64,000 bases of DNA. Origin: Bartonella sp. B1099. GTDB lineage: Bacteria > Pseudomonadota > Alphaproteobacteria > Rhizobiales > Rhizobiaceae. Of the stretch, positions 11,157 through 21,419 are shown one piece after another; position 1 is the stretch's first letter; every line of letters begins with the position of its first letter. Where the stretch lies: the NCBI RefSeq assembly GCF_944801835.1, contig NZ_CALYLN010000001.1:776001-840000 (forward strand), in the 5' to 3' direction. The notes under the pieces are model-generated. The model ran no database searches, was not told the DNA's origin, and worked only from the letters and a program-made list of their open reading frames with translations. The translations under genes were made by a program, and so were the position numbers.

Positions 11157-12062
11157 TTAAGTTTCTTGAACTGTGTTTCGACGAACGAAAATCGTCATGA
11201 AAATGGCAATAAAAATCAATGTCAAGATCAACACAATTGTGGAAGCAGAATCAGAGCCGATAAATAAGCTGAGATAAATCCCTAAAAAACCAGAAAGAGC
11301 TGCAACAAGTATCGCGATCATTAACATAAAAGAAAACCGTTTTGTGACAAGATAAGCAATTGCTCCTGGTGCTATCAGTAAAGAAATCACAAGCACAATT
11401 CCAACAGCTTTCAAAGCCGCAACAATTGTAAGAGAAATCATTGTGAGAAGGGTATAGTGGAGCAGTGATATTCGCAATCCCATCGCACGCCCTTGTACTG
11501 AATCAAAAATATACAGCATAAAATCGCGCCATTTTGCGCCTAAAATAAAAGTAACAATGGCAGAAATGATTGCTGTCTGGGTAATATCAAGCCAATTAAC
11601 GCCCAACAGATTACCAAATAGAATATGATTTAAATCTAGGCTACTATAGATAGATGTTGCCAAAACAAGCCCTAAACCAAACATCGATGAAAAAACAACA
11701 CCCATCACTGTATCCTGTTTGATACGACTATTGCTTCCCAAAAAACCTGTTGTAAGTGCACAAATCATACCCGCAACAAAAGCACCGCAAGTAATCAAAG
11801 TCATTGTAATATTCTCTGGACGCATATGCTGGAACCAAGCAAATGGCAAAGAAGCTAAAAATGCTATCACCCACGGTGTTGTCATATAACCAACAACAAC
11901 ACCTGGAAAAACGGCATGGGAAATGGCATCGCCTAACAGGGCCCATCCTTTCAAAATAAGAAAACAAGAAAGCATTGCCATTGGAATAGAAAGGATCATA
12001 ACAATAAGCATGCCTTTCAACATAAAAGAAAATTGAAAAGGAAGTAGTAATTGATCAATCAT
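11157..12062 (-). CDS. sitD: Manganese/iron ABC transporter permease SitD
   Basis: A 301-residue inner membrane protein of the ABC-3 family (ZnuB/MntB/SitC-SitD) with about eight or nine hydrophobic segments. The N-terminal GWALLGDAISHAVFPGVV is the conserved family stretch, and GIVLVISLLIAPGAIAYLV near residues 221-240 is the usual late signature. It should pair with SitC to form the channel for Mn2+ and possibly Fe2+. It is the last gene of sitABCD, and its start overlaps the end of sitC by 4 bp (ATGA). The metal is inferred from the operon and its Mur-like box, not proven. Confidence 0.9.
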   Translation of the reverse strand: MIDQLLLPFQFSFMLKGMLIVMILSIPMAMLSCFLILKGWALLGDAISHAVFPGVVVGYMTTPWVIAFLASLPFAWFQHMRPENITMTLITCGAFVAGMICALTTGFLGSNSRIKQDTVMGVVFSSMFGLGLVLATSIYSSLDLNHILFGNLLGVNWLDITQTAIISAIVTFILGAKWRDFMLYIFDSVQGRAMGLRISLLHYTLLTMISLTIVAALKAVGIVLVISLLIAPGAIAYLVTKRFSFMLMIAILVAALSGFLGIYLSLFIGSDSASTIVLILTLIFIAIFMTIFVRRNTVQET

Positions 12063-12925
12063 GATAACATCACACCTTTTTTTGCTGCATTTATCCGTAA
12101 ACGCGCAGCAATATAGCCGTGTTTAGGAGCAAAAATAAAAGCTAACATAAATAAGAATGCTTGAAAAAGCACGACAACACCACCCGTTTGTGCATTCAAA
12201 AAATAGCTCACGTAAACACCTAATACGCTTGTGAATGTCCCAATTATAACTGCAATAACCAAGATATTCACAAAACGATCACTTAAAAGATAAGCTGTTG
12301 CCCCAGGCGTCACCACCAAACAAATAACCAAAAATGCGCCAACCGTTTGCATAGCAGCAACAGTACAAGCAGCAAGCAGTGTAAAAAAGAGAATCTTTAA
12401 AAACTTTACGTTCAATCCAATGGCACGTGCGTGTGTTTCATCAAATAAAGAAACAAGGAGATCTTTCCATTTCAAAAGCAATATGGACAAAGAGAAAAAA
12501 CCAATAAAAGCTAATTGTATAATATCTGATGAACTGACTGCTAAAATATTTCCTAAAACAATTGTATCAATATTAACAGCCATTGGTTTTAATGATTTGA
12601 GAAATAACCCAAAAGCAAAAAAGGAAGAAAAAATGAGACCAATAATGGTATCTTCTTTCAGTTTTGTTCGCTGATTAAAAAACAGCATAGCTGCCGCAGC
12701 AAGACCACCAGAAAAAAAAGCGCCAAGTGAAAAAGGTAACCCTAAAAGGTAAGCTCCTGCGACACCAGGAACAATCGAATGGGATAGCGCATCACCAATT
12801 AATGACCAACCTTTTAACATCAAAAAAGCTGAAAGGAAGGCACAAACACACCCCACTAATCCAGAAACCCACATTGCATTTACCATATATTGATAGCTCA
12901 GTGGTTCAAGCAAAAAAGAAATCAT
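12059..12925 (-). CDS. sitC: Manganese/iron ABC transporter permease SitC
   Basis: A 288-residue paralogue of the adjacent SitD in the same ABC-3 permease family. It has multiple membrane segments, [20 protein letters not shown] near residues 39-58 and [19 protein letters not shown] near 217-235. Two different permeases in one operon is the normal SitABCD arrangement. It overlaps sitB upstream and sitD downstream by 4 bp each, indicating translational coupling. Confidence 0.9.
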   Translation of the reverse strand: MISFLLEPLSYQYMVNAMWVSGLVGCVCAFLSAFLMLKGWSLIGDALSHSIVPGVAGAYLLGLPFSLGAFFSGGLAAAAMLFFNQRTKLKEDTIIGLIFSSFFAFGLFLKSLKPMAVNIDTIVLGNILAVSSSDIIQLAFIGFFSLSILLLKWKDLLVSLFDETHARAIGLNVKFLKILFFTLLAACTVAAMQTVGAFLVICLVVTPGATAYLLSDRFVNILVIAVIIGTFTSVLGVYVSYFLNAQTGGVVVLFQAFLFMLAFIFAPKHGYIAARLRINAAKKGVMLS

Positions 12926-13752
12926 GCAACGTTCTCCACTTTTTCAATATTTTCACGAACTGCGGATTGTTTTCTTCCCATGAAAACATCATTTTTTTTA
13001 GCGCCTTGAAGATCGAAAATATGGTGGTGCAAAGACCCTCCAAAAGTTTTTTCCAGATTTTCCTTTGTAAAGATTTTTTCGGTTAACCCAGAAGCTAAAA
13101 CGGTTCCTTTAATTAAAACCGTATGATCACAAAATTCCGGAACAGAGCCTAAATTGTGGGTAGAGACCAAGATCACGGCTCCTTCTTTACGAAGATCTTG
13201 TAACAAAGCAATGATTTTATCTTCTGTTGTCACATCAACCCCTGTAAACGGCTCATCTAATAAAATAGCTTTTGCTTTTTGTGCCAAAGCACGCGCCAGA
13301 AAGACACGCTTTTTCTGTCCACCAGAAAGTTCTCCAATCTGGCGCTTGGCAAAAGGCAACATATCCACGCGTTCCAAGGCAACACGAACAGCTTCATAAT
13401 CTCGTGCGCTGGCATAGCGAAAGAAATTCATATGGCCATACCGCCCCATCAAGACAACATCTTCAACCAGAACAGGAAAATTCCAATCCACATCTTCACT
13501 TTGAGGAACATAAGCAATAAGGTTTTTTTTCAAAGCGACATCAACGGGCAAATCAAACATGCGAATTTTTCCCTTTGAGGGGCGTACAAACCCCATAATC
13601 GCTTTAAATAATGTTGATTTACCGGATCCATTAACGCCAACCAATGCTGTAATAGAACCCTTTGGACTTTCAAAGTTTACTTCGCGTAAAGCTGTATGTC
13701 CATTACGATAAGTTACCGTTACCCCTTGGGCAAATATTCCACATTCCGTCAT
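12922..13752 (-). CDS. sitB: Manganese/iron ABC transporter ATPase SitB
   Basis: A 276-residue ABC ATPase with Walker [10 protein letters not shown] near residue 38, the signature LSGGQKKR near 142, Walker B ILLDEPF near 163 and a switch histidine in STHNLG near 197. It powers the SitC/SitD channel from the cytoplasmic face. The tail beyond about residue 235 (LHHHIFD and a Lys-rich end) is slightly longer than the minimal ATPase. Its start overlaps sitA by 4 bp. Confidence 0.92.
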   Translation of the reverse strand: MTECGIFAQGVTVTYRNGHTALREVNFESPKGSITALVGVNGSGKSTLFKAIMGFVRPSKGKIRMFDLPVDVALKKNLIAYVPQSEDVDWNFPVLVEDVVLMGRYGHMNFFRYASARDYEAVRVALERVDMLPFAKRQIGELSGGQKKRVFLARALAQKAKAILLDEPFTGVDVTTEDKIIALLQDLRKEGAVILVSTHNLGSVPEFCDHTVLIKGTVLASGLTEKIFTKENLEKTFGGSLHHHIFDLQGAKKNDVFMGRKQSAVRENIEKVENVA

Positions 13753-14657
13753 TGGCTTTTTACTCCCTCTAATAAGGCTTTGCTAATACGTCCACTCGTG
13801 ACACGTAATAAATCAATATAAGTGGGGACCTCACCATTCTTCTCACTGAGAGAATCAACATAGAGAACACCACCGTATTTAGCTCCTGTTTCTCTTGCGA
13901 CTTGTTTTGCAGGTGCTGGAGAAATTGTGCTCTCAGAAAAAACGGCATGAATATTGTATTTTCGAACCATATCAATAACATGCTTAACTTGCTGCGGGGT
14001 TCCTTGCTGATCCGCATTAATGGGCCATAAATAAAGTTCTTTTAGATCAAAATCACGTGCTAAATAGCTAAATGCACCCTCGCTGGTTACAAGCCAACGT
14101 TTATCTTGAGGAACTGCTGCCAATTCAGTTCTAATTGGATCAATGGTGGCGCGAATCTTCTGCTTATAAATTTCAGCATTTTCTTTATAAATAGCAGCAT
14201 GTTCAGGATCATATTTTACAAAGGCATCGCGAATATTATCAACATAAATCAAAGCAGAGGTCGGTGACATCCATGCATGAGGATTCGGTTTACCACTAAA
14301 GGGGCCCTCACCAATTGTAATGGGTACAACGCCTTTTGAAACAACGACACTTGGAACATCCTTGATATTTTGAAAAAACTTTTCAAACCAAAGTTCTAAC
14401 TCTAACCCATTCCATAGGATAAGATTTGCGCCTTGTGCACGCATGAGATCACGAGGGGTGGGTTGATATTCGTGAATTTCAGCACCTGGTTTCGTGATTG
14501 ATTCAACATCAGCGACATCACCCGCTACATTTCGCGCCATATCGGCAATAATGGTGAATGTCGTAACAGCTTTAAATTTACCAGCACATACCGCTAAATT
14601 GGGAGTAAGAAAAATAAAACTTCCCAGAATGAGAGTAAAAATTTTTTTTATATTCAT
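13749..14657 (-). CDS. sitA: Manganese/iron-binding periplasmic protein SitA
   Basis: A 302-residue cluster A-I solute-binding protein. I chose the ATG at 14657 (MNIKKIF) because AAAGAGA lies just upstream. A frame-extended start at 14699 would run into the operator. Residues 1-23 form a signal peptide with a likely AVCA cleavage site and no lipobox. The four metal ligands expected in this family are visible: His in [11 protein letters not shown], His in NPHAWMSP, Glu in FSESTIS and Asp in YVDSLS. Two His plus Glu and Asp is the manganese/iron-type set. It is the first gene of sitABCD and is probably repressed through the palindrome at 14678-14700. Confidence 0.92.
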   Translation of the reverse strand: MNIKKIFTLILGSFIFLTPNLAVCAGKFKAVTTFTIIADMARNVAGDVADVESITKPGAEIHEYQPTPRDLMRAQGANLILWNGLELELWFEKFFQNIKDVPSVVVSKGVVPITIGEGPFSGKPNPHAWMSPTSALIYVDNIRDAFVKYDPEHAAIYKENAEIYKQKIRATIDPIRTELAAVPQDKRWLVTSEGAFSYLARDFDLKELYLWPINADQQGTPQQVKHVIDMVRKYNIHAVFSESTISPAPAKQVARETGAKYGGVLYVDSLSEKNGEVPTYIDLLRVTSGRISKALLEGVKSQ

Positions 14658-14677
14658 TAATTTTCTCTTTATTTTAT

Positions 14678-14700
14678 TGCGAATGATTTGCATTATCATT
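14678..14700 (-). promoter_or_regulatory. Mur/Fur-type operator in front of sitA
   Basis: TGCGAATGATTTGCA (14678-14692) is an almost perfect palindrome of the form TGCRAA-N3-TTYGCA, the form I recall for manganese-responsive Mur sites in rhizobia and Brucella. It overlaps a second palindrome, AATGAT-N7-ATCATT (14682-14700), which is Fur-like. Both end about 20 bp upstream of the sitA start, where a repressor would block transcription. Binding is inferred. Confidence 0.65.
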
Positions 14701-14840
14701 TAGCAATAACAGTTATCTTTTACATTTGCAATGAAGGATTTTTACAAAAATTAACTTTTCAAGTCCTTTAAAAATAATTTTTTATCGTCTTGAAAATTCA
14801 CCTTGAAAAAGGTGAATGGTTTTAAAGAAAGGTTGCTTTG

Positions 14841-15045
14841 TTGTTTTGCAAAGCATTTAATAAAAAGCTGAGATATCTTTCTCATTCGTTGCTGGTAAGC
14901 TTGTGTTTTATGGCACTTTTTATCTCATAAAGCCTGTGACTTTTCTGTTGCTGCTGAATCAACAGCTCATTCCAATGATAACATATTCATTTATAAGGAT
15001 AACGTATCGTTTTATTGAGTTAATGACCTGAATATCATAGGGTTT
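14841..15045 (-). pseudogene. Decayed sequence, copy A of a three-copy relic family
   Basis: Read on the minus strand, this stretch aligns by eye with 56778-56990 and 22530-22675 on the plus strand. Shared blocks with copy C include CCATAAAACACAA, then GC-T--C-AGCAA, then CGCTTTGCAAAACAA (here TGCTTTGCAAAACAA) at the same spacing. No long open frame survives. A 71-codon frame (15174-14959) runs into it, but nothing supports its being expressed. The ancestral gene is not identified. Confidence 0.45.
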
Positions 15046-15879
15046 TATCATTTTAAACTTTCTTATTATGACGCAATGACTATCTTTTACTTGATCAGTA
15101 CAAGCAGAATGAACCTGTGAACAAAAACGATAGAAAGGGATAAAAATGCTTCTTATGGTCTCTCGCCAATACAAGGGGCTGTCGATTACATAGAAGCTAG
15201 AACAGAGAAAGTATGATGGAGCAAATTTTTTTTATTAAGCATAAAGAGGATAATTCCCAAATAAGCTTTAATCATACCATTCACGCATGCTGTCGTAAAA
15301 TAGACCTAGAAGCATTGAAATATGTTTCAAAGCGCACATTTGAAAAAACATTACGTTTAAAAGCCTTATAAGCAACTCTCGCTTTTATCTGCTAAAATGG
15401 AGCAAAAATATTACGTATATCTGTTTGGTCTATCTCTGAAATAAGAATACAGCTTTTTTAGAAGAGAATATCAAGATATAAAGTAAAAAAACATCTTCCG
15501 ATGATCTTCTCTTTTTAATTCAGCTTTACAGAAAATGAATTTTGAAAATCCAAAGGGTTTTAGTCTATTACTGGTGGCTCTAATAGATCAGGTTAGTCAA
15601 GTTATTTACAGTTATAATGCAATTTTTGCGTTTTTCTAAAGCATCTCAAACAATGTCTTTTAATTCATAGAATGTGTATTGCCCCATGTTTTTACTCTCA
15701 TTTTCCAATGAGATCACATCCTTCACACAAAAACAGAACGCTCAAAACAGAGACTTATCATGTTATTCATGCGACTTGTTTTAACATAACCCCTTATATT
15801 CATTTCATGGGCTTGAGCTGAAAGATACAGGTCCCAAAGGGGATGAGCTCCATCATTGATTTTACAAAATGTGGTATCA
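15046..15879. other. Intergenic region with no supported gene
   Basis: About 830 bp with scattered stops in every frame and no recognised RNA gene or terminator. It is part of a 1.5-kb gene-poor stretch between sitA and pheT flanked by relics, so decayed accessory sequence is the likeliest reading. Confidence 0.45.
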
Positions 15880-16144
15880 TTATTTTATTTTCTCAATCCA
15901 TTGTTGCACGATCAATTCTTCATATTGCGATAGACTTTGGCATTTGAGGGCCTGTGTAAGAAGCATTTTTATTTCTTTTTTATGGTTTCTAAACAACTGC
16001 CCCACTTTAAGGTGGAGAATCAATGATTTTGATTCATTCAAAGGGGATTTGAAATGATAAGTCCCATAATATTGGGGATTCTTATTTAGGATAAAAATTA
16101 TCAATGAATGGATTATCGTAAAACTCTTTTTCAAAAAATTTCAT
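15880..16144 (-). pseudogene. Possible frameshifted small hypothetical gene
   Basis: An ATG at 16144 opens MKFFEKEFYDNPFIDNFYPK, which stops at 16082. The next frame continues as NPQYYGTYHFKSPLNES and runs open to 15880, ending VQQWIEKIK. Joining the two frames near 16085 gives a soluble, charged protein of about 87 residues, so one frameshift may have broken a real gene. An alternative is that the second frame starts at its own ATG (16134) as an 84-residue protein. I recognise no family. Confidence 0.35.
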
Positions 16145-16158
16145 AGAATTTAAACCTT

Positions 16159-16191
16159 TAAAAAATAAAGGAGCACTCATAAAGCGCTCCT
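16159..16191 (-). terminator. Terminator of the pheST operon
   Basis: On the minus strand AGGAGCGCT and AGTGCTCCT form a 9-bp stem with one G-U pair and a 5-nt loop, followed by TTTATTTTTT. It begins 28 bp after the pheT stop. Confidence 0.85.
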
Positions 16192-16218
16192 ATCTTTATA
16201 AAAGTCATACGAAAATAC

Positions 16219-18633
16219 TCAATGACGAAGATAAGCGCCTGTCGTTTTAGTGACATTTTCTATTACTTTTGCAGCAATTTCTTCTAGGTCTTTATCTGTC
16301 AAAGTGCGTTCAATCGGTTGAATAACAATTTCAATGGCAACAGATTTTTTATCTTCACCAAGGCTCTGATCTTCAAAAAGATCAAAAACCTGTACGGAAT
16401 GAATAAGTTTTTTATCGGCTCCCTGAGCAGCACGAACAATAAGAGAAGAAGCAATTGTTTTGTCAACGATAAATGCAAAATCACGCCGCACCATTTGAAA
16501 CGGCGATAATTTCAAAGGAGGACGGCTTTTCGTTGTTTTTTTCTTTGGTTCTGGAATTTGATCTAGAAAAATTTCAAAGCCGCATAAAGGACCACTGATA
16601 TCTAATTTTTCTAAGGTCGCTGGATGAAGAACACCAAAAAAACCAAGAATAATTTTTGAACCAAGTTTTATAACTCCTGAACGACCTGGATGATACCAAT
16701 CGGGGGCTCCAACTTCAATTTGCACTTTCCTAACATCTATATCGCATGCTCCTAAAACGGCTAAAGCATCTGCTTTGGCATCAAAAACATCAACAGCTGT
16801 TGCATTTCCATTCCAAAAACGCCCAGTCCCTTCAAATTGCTCTGTACCACGACGAATCCCACTTACAACACGTCGTTGTTTATCAGGGGTATCGCCTTCA
16901 TAAATGCTGGAAACTTCAAACAAAGCAAGATCAGAAAAACCACGATCAGCATTTCTCTGTGCTGCCATAAGCAAACCAGGTAAAAGAGAAGGACGCATCA
17001 CTGACATATCAGCGGCAATAGGATTGACCAATTTAAGCTGTGTTTGACCTCCCCCAAAAGCCAGAGCCTGATTTTCGGAGATAAAAGACCACGTTACCGC
17101 TTCTTTCATACCGCGATGTGCCAAAGCCAAACGGGTAGCGCGTGAACGAATTTGTGCGCATGTTAAAACTTGATCTTTTCCTTCTGCGAAGTTTTCCAAA
17201 GGGATAGGTTTAATTTTATCTAACCCATAAATCCTCATGACTTCTTCCACCAAATCGGCTTTACCCATAATGTCAGGGCGCCATGATGGTACTTTTACTG
17301 TAACGACATCTCCTTTTCCCTCAACGCAAAATCCAAGTTTCGTTAAAATAGAGATGACTTTTGCTGGCTCTATTTCCAAATGTGTCAAACGTTTAATTTC
17401 AGAAAAAGGAAAAGCAATCTGTTTGGTTTCTTGTTGCTGATAGCCAATAATTTTTGCCTTGGATATTTCACCACCACAAAGACGTAAGGCCAATTCTGTT
17501 GCAATCTCAAGCCCTGTTTCCATAAAAGCCGGATCAACACCCCGTTCAAACCGATAACGTGCATCACTGATAAGACCTAATGTTCGCCCTGTTTGTGCGA
17601 TGCTTTGCGTATCCCAAAGCGCCGATTCAATAATAACGCGCTGCGTCGTCTCATCACAGCTTGTTCTCTCACCACCCATGATACCGGCAATCGAAACAAC
17701 ACCGTCTTCATCGGCAATAACACAATCCTGAACACTCAAATGATAGATTTTTCCATTAAGTGCTTGAAGTTGTTCTCCTTCATATGCACAACGAACATAC
17801 AAATTCCCTTTAATTTTGTCAGCATCAAAAACGTGGAGCGGACGACCAAGGTCAAAACTGATGTAATTGGTTATATCAACAAGCGCATTAATCGGTCTTA
17901 AACCAATTGCATTCAAACGTTGTTGCATCCACTGTGGTGATGGACCATTTTGAACATTACGCACTTCACGCCAAGCAAAACCTAAGCATAACGATGAAGC
18001 TTGTGAAAAATCGAATGAAACGTCGAGGGGTGTGTCAAAGGAAGCTTCAAATTTTGGTAAAGACAATTCTTTTAATTGCCCGATTCCAGCAGCAGCAAGA
18101 TCACGGGCAATGCCGCGAACACCTGTGCAATCAGAGCGATTGGGAGTCAAACCAATATCAACGATCGGATCATCTAAACCAGCATAAGCTGCAAATCCCA
18201 CCCCAATAGGTGCATCTTCTGGAAGTTCGATAATCCCATCATGTTCACCTGATAATTCAAGCTCACCCCATGAACACATCATCCCAAAACTTTCAACACC
18301 ACGGATTTTTCCTACAGATAATGTCACATCGAGTCCTGGAATGTAAGTACCGGGTAACGCAAGAACACCCACAAGTCCTGCACGTGCATTTGGTGCTCCA
18401 CAGACAACTTGAACAGGTGTACCAGAGCCTGTATCCACGGATAAAATCTGGAGTTTATCTGCATCAGGATGTTTTACTGCTGTTAAAACTTTCGCAATCA
18501 CAAAACCTTTTAAAGAAGAACGATCATCAACATGGTCAACCTCAAGACCGATCGCTGTTAGTTTCTCACAAGTTTCATCCAAGGATGCATCTGTCTCTAA
18601 GTGATCTTTTAACCACGACAAAGTAAATTTCAT
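16219..18633 (-). CDS. pheT: Phenylalanyl-tRNA synthetase beta subunit
   Basis: An 804-residue subunit of the alpha2-beta2 enzyme that charges tRNA-Phe in the cytosol. The order is standard: an N-terminal EMAP-like tRNA-binding domain (about residues 40-150, with HPDADKLQI), B3/B4 editing core (about 210-380), B5 domain (about 400-475), a catalytic-like core with AQRNADRG, and a C-terminal FDX-ACB domain (about 710-804) carrying [10 protein letters not shown]. Length is normal. It lies 31 bp after pheS in the same direction and ends at a strong terminator. Confidence 0.97.
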   Translation of the reverse strand: MKFTLSWLKDHLETDASLDETCEKLTAIGLEVDHVDDRSSLKGFVIAKVLTAVKHPDADKLQILSVDTGSGTPVQVVCGAPNARAGLVGVLALPGTYIPGLDVTLSVGKIRGVESFGMMCSWGELELSGEHDGIIELPEDAPIGVGFAAYAGLDDPIVDIGLTPNRSDCTGVRGIARDLAAAGIGQLKELSLPKFEASFDTPLDVSFDFSQASSLCLGFAWREVRNVQNGPSPQWMQQRLNAIGLRPINALVDITNYISFDLGRPLHVFDADKIKGNLYVRCAYEGEQLQALNGKIYHLSVQDCVIADEDGVVSIAGIMGGERTSCDETTQRVIIESALWDTQSIAQTGRTLGLISDARYRFERGVDPAFMETGLEIATELALRLCGGEISKAKIIGYQQQETKQIAFPFSEIKRLTHLEIEPAKVISILTKLGFCVEGKGDVVTVKVPSWRPDIMGKADLVEEVMRIYGLDKIKPIPLENFAEGKDQVLTCAQIRSRATRLALAHRGMKEAVTWSFISENQALAFGGGQTQLKLVNPIAADMSVMRPSLLPGLLMAAQRNADRGFSDLALFEVSSIYEGDTPDKQRRVVSGIRRGTEQFEGTGRFWNGNATAVDVFDAKADALAVLGACDIDVRKVQIEVGAPDWYHPGRSGVIKLGSKIILGFFGVLHPATLEKLDISGPLCGFEIFLDQIPEPKKKTTKSRPPLKLSPFQMVRRDFAFIVDKTIASSLIVRAAQGADKKLIHSVQVFDLFEDQSLGEDKKSVAIEIVIQPIERTLTDKDLEEIAAKVIENVTKTTGAYLRH

Positions 18634-18664
18634 TTTAAAACCTCACATGAAAGCGATGATAAGA

Positions 18665-19747
18665 TCACACATTTCTATTAGGAAAAAAAGCAGGCATATC
18701 AAAGCAACGAAAGCCATAATGGTCTAGCCAACGCAGATCAGCATCAAAAAAAGCGCGTAAATCAGGCATGCCGTATTTCAACATAGCGATACGGTCAATG
18801 CCCATTCCCCATGCAAAGCCTTGATATTCATCGGGATCTAAACCAACATTTTTCAACACATGAGGATGCACCATTCCACATCCTAAAATTTCCAACCAAT
18901 CCTGTCCTTCGCCAAATTTTACTTCTGAACCAGAACGATCACATTGAATATCTACTTCCATAGATGGTTCAGTAAAAGGGAAAAAAGAGGGACGAAAACG
19001 CATTTTTACTGAAGCAACTTCAAAAAACTCTTTACAAAAAGTTTCATGCAGCCACATCATATGGGCGATGGTAGAGGTTTTATCAATGACAAGACCTTCG
19101 ACCTGATGAAACATGGGCGAATGCGTTGCATCTGAATCCATACGATATGTTTTCCCGGGAATAATGATCCGTATCGGTGCTTTTTGTTTTTCCAGTGTGC
19201 GAATTTGTACAGGCGAGGTATGGGTCCGCAATAATTTGCGTTCTCCCATTTTATCAACATTAAAAAAGAAGGTATCATGCATTTCACGTGCTGGATGCCC
19301 TTCAGGAAAGTTCAATGCCGTAAAATTATAATAATCTGTTTCAATATCTGGTCCTTCTGCAAGTGAAAAACCCAATTTTGTATAAATGGCGATAATTTCT
19401 TCAATCACCTGTGAAATAGGATGAATACGCCCCCGTTCCATAGGCGAAGAACGAACAGGCAAGGTAATATCAACCGTTTCACGAGAAAGACGGGCATTCA
19501 TTTTTTGTCTTTTCAGAAGATCACGCTTTTGCGTCCATAATTCTAAAATACGATTTTTTAATCCATTAAGAATAGGGCCAACTTTTTGGCGCTCGCTTGC
19601 CTCCATCTTTCCTAATGCTTTTAATTTTTCAGAGATGCTGCCTTTTTTACCCAATGCTGCAATACGCACTACTTCAAGTGCCTGTTCATCACCTGCAGCT
19701 TCTAAGGCTAAACAAATTTCTTGTTCCAGACGCTCAATATCGTTCAT
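18665..19747 (-). CDS. pheS: Phenylalanyl-tRNA synthetase alpha subunit
   Basis: A 360-residue catalytic subunit, starting at [10 protein letters not shown] (19747). A longer frame from 19789 would begin inside the hairpin upstream, so it is rejected. It has an N-terminal coiled-coil region (about residues 1-85) and then the class II core: motif 2-like [36 protein letters not shown] and motif 3-like [10 protein letters not shown] near the end. It follows rplT and precedes pheT. Its ATG lies only 21 bp from the T-run of a terminator-like hairpin. Confidence 0.96.
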   Translation of the reverse strand: MNDIERLEQEICLALEAAGDEQALEVVRIAALGKKGSISEKLKALGKMEASERQKVGPILNGLKNRILELWTQKRDLLKRQKMNARLSRETVDITLPVRSSPMERGRIHPISQVIEEIIAIYTKLGFSLAEGPDIETDYYNFTALNFPEGHPAREMHDTFFFNVDKMGERKLLRTHTSPVQIRTLEKQKAPIRIIIPGKTYRMDSDATHSPMFHQVEGLVIDKTSTIAHMMWLHETFCKEFFEVASVKMRFRPSFFPFTEPSMEVDIQCDRSGSEVKFGEGQDWLEILGCGMVHPHVLKNVGLDPDEYQGFAWGMGIDRIAMLKYGMPDLRAFFDADLRWLDHYGFRCFDMPAFFPNRNV

Positions 19748-19768
19748 ATTTTTGCCTATTTTTTTAAT

Positions 19769-19802
19769 AAAAAAAACCCGCACTCGCAATAGCCAGCACG
19801 GG
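19769..19802 (-). terminator. Terminator or attenuator between rplT and pheS
   Basis: On the minus strand CCCGTGCT and AGTGCGGG form an 8-bp stem (two G-U pairs) followed by eight T. It lies between the rplT stop and the pheS ATG. If it fully stopped transcription, pheST would need its own promoter, and there is little room for one. Partial read-through or regulated attenuation is likelier, though this is inferred. Confidence 0.7.
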
Positions 19803-19841
19803 ACCTCGAATAAATAAATGCTTTAAGAGAACACGACTGGC

Positions 19842-20243
19842 TTACTTGACAGCGCTTTCAAAAGCATTAGGTGTTGTGTCTTTTAAATATTCTAAAGCTT
19901 TTTTTGCCGAAGCAACTAAAGCAGAAAATGCTTCCGCTTCATAGATTGCTATATCTGAAAGAACTTTACGATCAACTTCAATACCGGCTTTTGATAAGCC
20001 GTCAATAAAACGTCCATAAGTCAAACCTTCTGCACGAACAGCCGCATTAATTCTCTGAATCCACAAAGCGCGGAAAGTACGCTTTCTATTTTTGCGATCA
20101 CGATAAGCGTATTGCTTTGAACGATCAACGGCTGCTTTAGCAGCGCGAATGGTATTTTTACGTCGACCGTAAAAGCCTTCAGCTTGTTTAAGAACTTTTT
20201 TGTGCTTAGCGTGTGCTGTCACACCTCTTTTCACACGTGCCAT
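19842..20243 (-). CDS. rplT: 50S ribosomal protein L20
   Basis: A 133-residue ribosomal protein that binds 23S rRNA early in 50S assembly. The basic N-terminus ([19 protein letters not shown]), [25 protein letters not shown] and the C-terminal globular part are diagnostic. The tail is about 15 residues longer than in E. coli, as is common in alphaproteobacteria. It lies 33 bp after rpmI. L20 represses this operon in other bacteria. Confidence 0.97.
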   Translation of the reverse strand: MARVKRGVTAHAKHKKVLKQAEGFYGRRKNTIRAAKAAVDRSKQYAYRDRKNRKRTFRALWIQRINAAVRAEGLTYGRFIDGLSKAGIEVDRKVLSDIAIYEAEAFSALVASAKKALEYLKDTTPNAFESAVK

Positions 20244-20276
20244 ATTATAATCTCCTCAAAATCAAAAGCGCAAGGT

Positions 20277-20480
20277 TTAATGACCATTCGGCAAATAATG
20301 CTGAATGACTTTTTTAGCATCTTGTTCACACAAAACCATTGTTCCACGTGCATCGCGAATAAATTTATTCGAACGCTTAATCATGCCGTGGCGCTTACCG
20401 GCGGCTGCTACTTTAATTTTGCCTGACGCAGTGATTTTAAACCGCTTTTTAGCGGATGATTTGGTCTTCATCTTGGGCAT
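20277..20480 (-). CDS. rpmI: 50S ribosomal protein L35
   Basis: A 67-residue basic ribosomal protein starting [15 protein letters not shown] at 20480. The open frame extends upstream to 20621, but that part covers the promoter and leader and does not resemble L35. It is the first gene of rpmI-rplT and probably pheST. infC, which precedes rpmI in many bacteria, is not here. nth lies upstream instead. Confidence 0.96.
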   Translation of the reverse strand: MPKMKTKSSAKKRFKITASGKIKVAAAGKRHGMIKRSNKFIRDARGTMVLCEQDAKKVIQHYLPNGH

Positions 20481-20524
20481 TTTGCTACTCCATACATTAA
20501 TTAATTCAATCGAATATTTTATCC

Positions 20525-20548
20525 ATTCAAGTGGACCAACACTTGAAT
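20525..20548 (-). promoter_or_regulatory. Hairpin in the rpmI 5' leader
   Basis: ATTCAAGTG, a 6-nt loop and CACTTGAAT form a perfect 9-bp stem in the roughly 115-nt leader upstream of rpmI. A second, GC-rich segment (20560-20590) includes CGGCA/TGCCG arms. Leader structures bound by L20 control this operon in other bacteria, so autoregulation is plausible but unproven here. Confidence 0.45.
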
Positions 20549-20600
20549 AAGCATTTAAACAGCCACGGCATGCCCTGCCGGGCGGTTCTCCAGAGACGTT

Positions 20601-20629
20601 TTTATAAGCTAGTATACACAAAATAGCAA
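20601..20629 (-). promoter_or_regulatory. Promoter of the rpmI-rplT operon
   Basis: On the minus strand TTGCTA, a 17-bp spacer and TATAAA form a good sigma-70-type promoter about 120 bp upstream of rpmI. It lies only 7 bp past the nth stop codon. Confidence 0.6.
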
Positions 20630-20636
20630 GAGCGTA

Positions 20637-21398
20637 TTACAAAAAAAACGGCGCTCCGTTGCCTTGAATTTCAACCAAAGGTGCCGGAATAGCATTTGTT
20701 TTGCTTGCAGCTTTACAGAGATCCGCAATAATACATTGCCTACATTGTGCTTTACGTGCTTGGCAGATGTAACGCCCATGCAAAATCAGCCAGTGATGCG
20801 CATGACGAAGATAATGAATCGGTATAATTTTTAATAATTTTTTCTCAACAATCTCTGGTGTTTTGCCAGGTGCCAAACCAAGACGATTGCTTAAGCGAAA
20901 AATATGTGTATCAACTGCCAATGTAGGCTGACCAAAAGCAACATTCAAAATAACATTAGCTGTTTTGCGCCCCACGCCTGGAAGAGCCATAAGTGCTTCA
21001 CGCGTATCAGGGACTTGACCACCATATTTCTCCATTAAACACTTGCAAAGTGCATAAACATTGCGTGCTTTTGCGCGCCAAAGACCAATTGAACGAATAT
21101 GATATGCTATTTCTTCTTCTCCTAATGCAATCATTTTTTCTGGTTGATCAGCAAGGTGAAAGAGTTCTTTTGTCGCTTTATTAACGCTTACATCTGTTGC
21201 TTGAGCTGAAAGAACAACGGCAACCAAAAGCGTAAAAGTATTTATATAGCTAAGATCACTCTTAGGTGTCGGGCGTTGCACAGAAAAACGGCGAAATATT
21301 TCTGCAATTTCATCTTCATTATATAATATACTAGATAAATTTCGCACTTTTGATATTTTTATAGTATTTCGAGGTACTTTTATGTTACTTTGAGTCAT
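20637..21398 (-). CDS. nth: Endonuclease III (DNA glycosylase/AP lyase)
   Basis: A 253-residue base-excision repair enzyme that removes oxidised pyrimidines and cuts at abasic sites. It has a helix-hairpin-helix ALPGVGRKTANVI with the catalytic Lys, the catalytic Asp in VDTHIFRLSNRLGL, and a C-terminal 4Fe-4S motif C-x6-C-x2-C-x5-C (CQARKAQCRQCIIADLC). The N-terminal 30 or so residues exceed the E. coli enzyme, so translation may start further in. It is divergent from hsp20. Confidence 0.95.
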   Translation of the reverse strand: MTQSNIKVPRNTIKISKVRNLSSILYNEDEIAEIFRRFSVQRPTPKSDLSYINTFTLLVAVVLSAQATDVSVNKATKELFHLADQPEKMIALGEEEIAYHIRSIGLWRAKARNVYALCKCLMEKYGGQVPDTREALMALPGVGRKTANVILNVAFGQPTLAVDTHIFRLSNRLGLAPGKTPEIVEKKLLKIIPIHYLRHAHHWLILHGRYICQARKAQCRQCIIADLCKAASKTNAIPAPLVEIQGNGAPFFL

Positions 21399-21419
21399 GG
21401 AACTCTCTTAATTATCTCT

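Noticed and set aside
20481..20621. Extended N-terminus of rpmI
   Set aside because: The added residues cover the promoter and leader hairpin and do not resemble L35.
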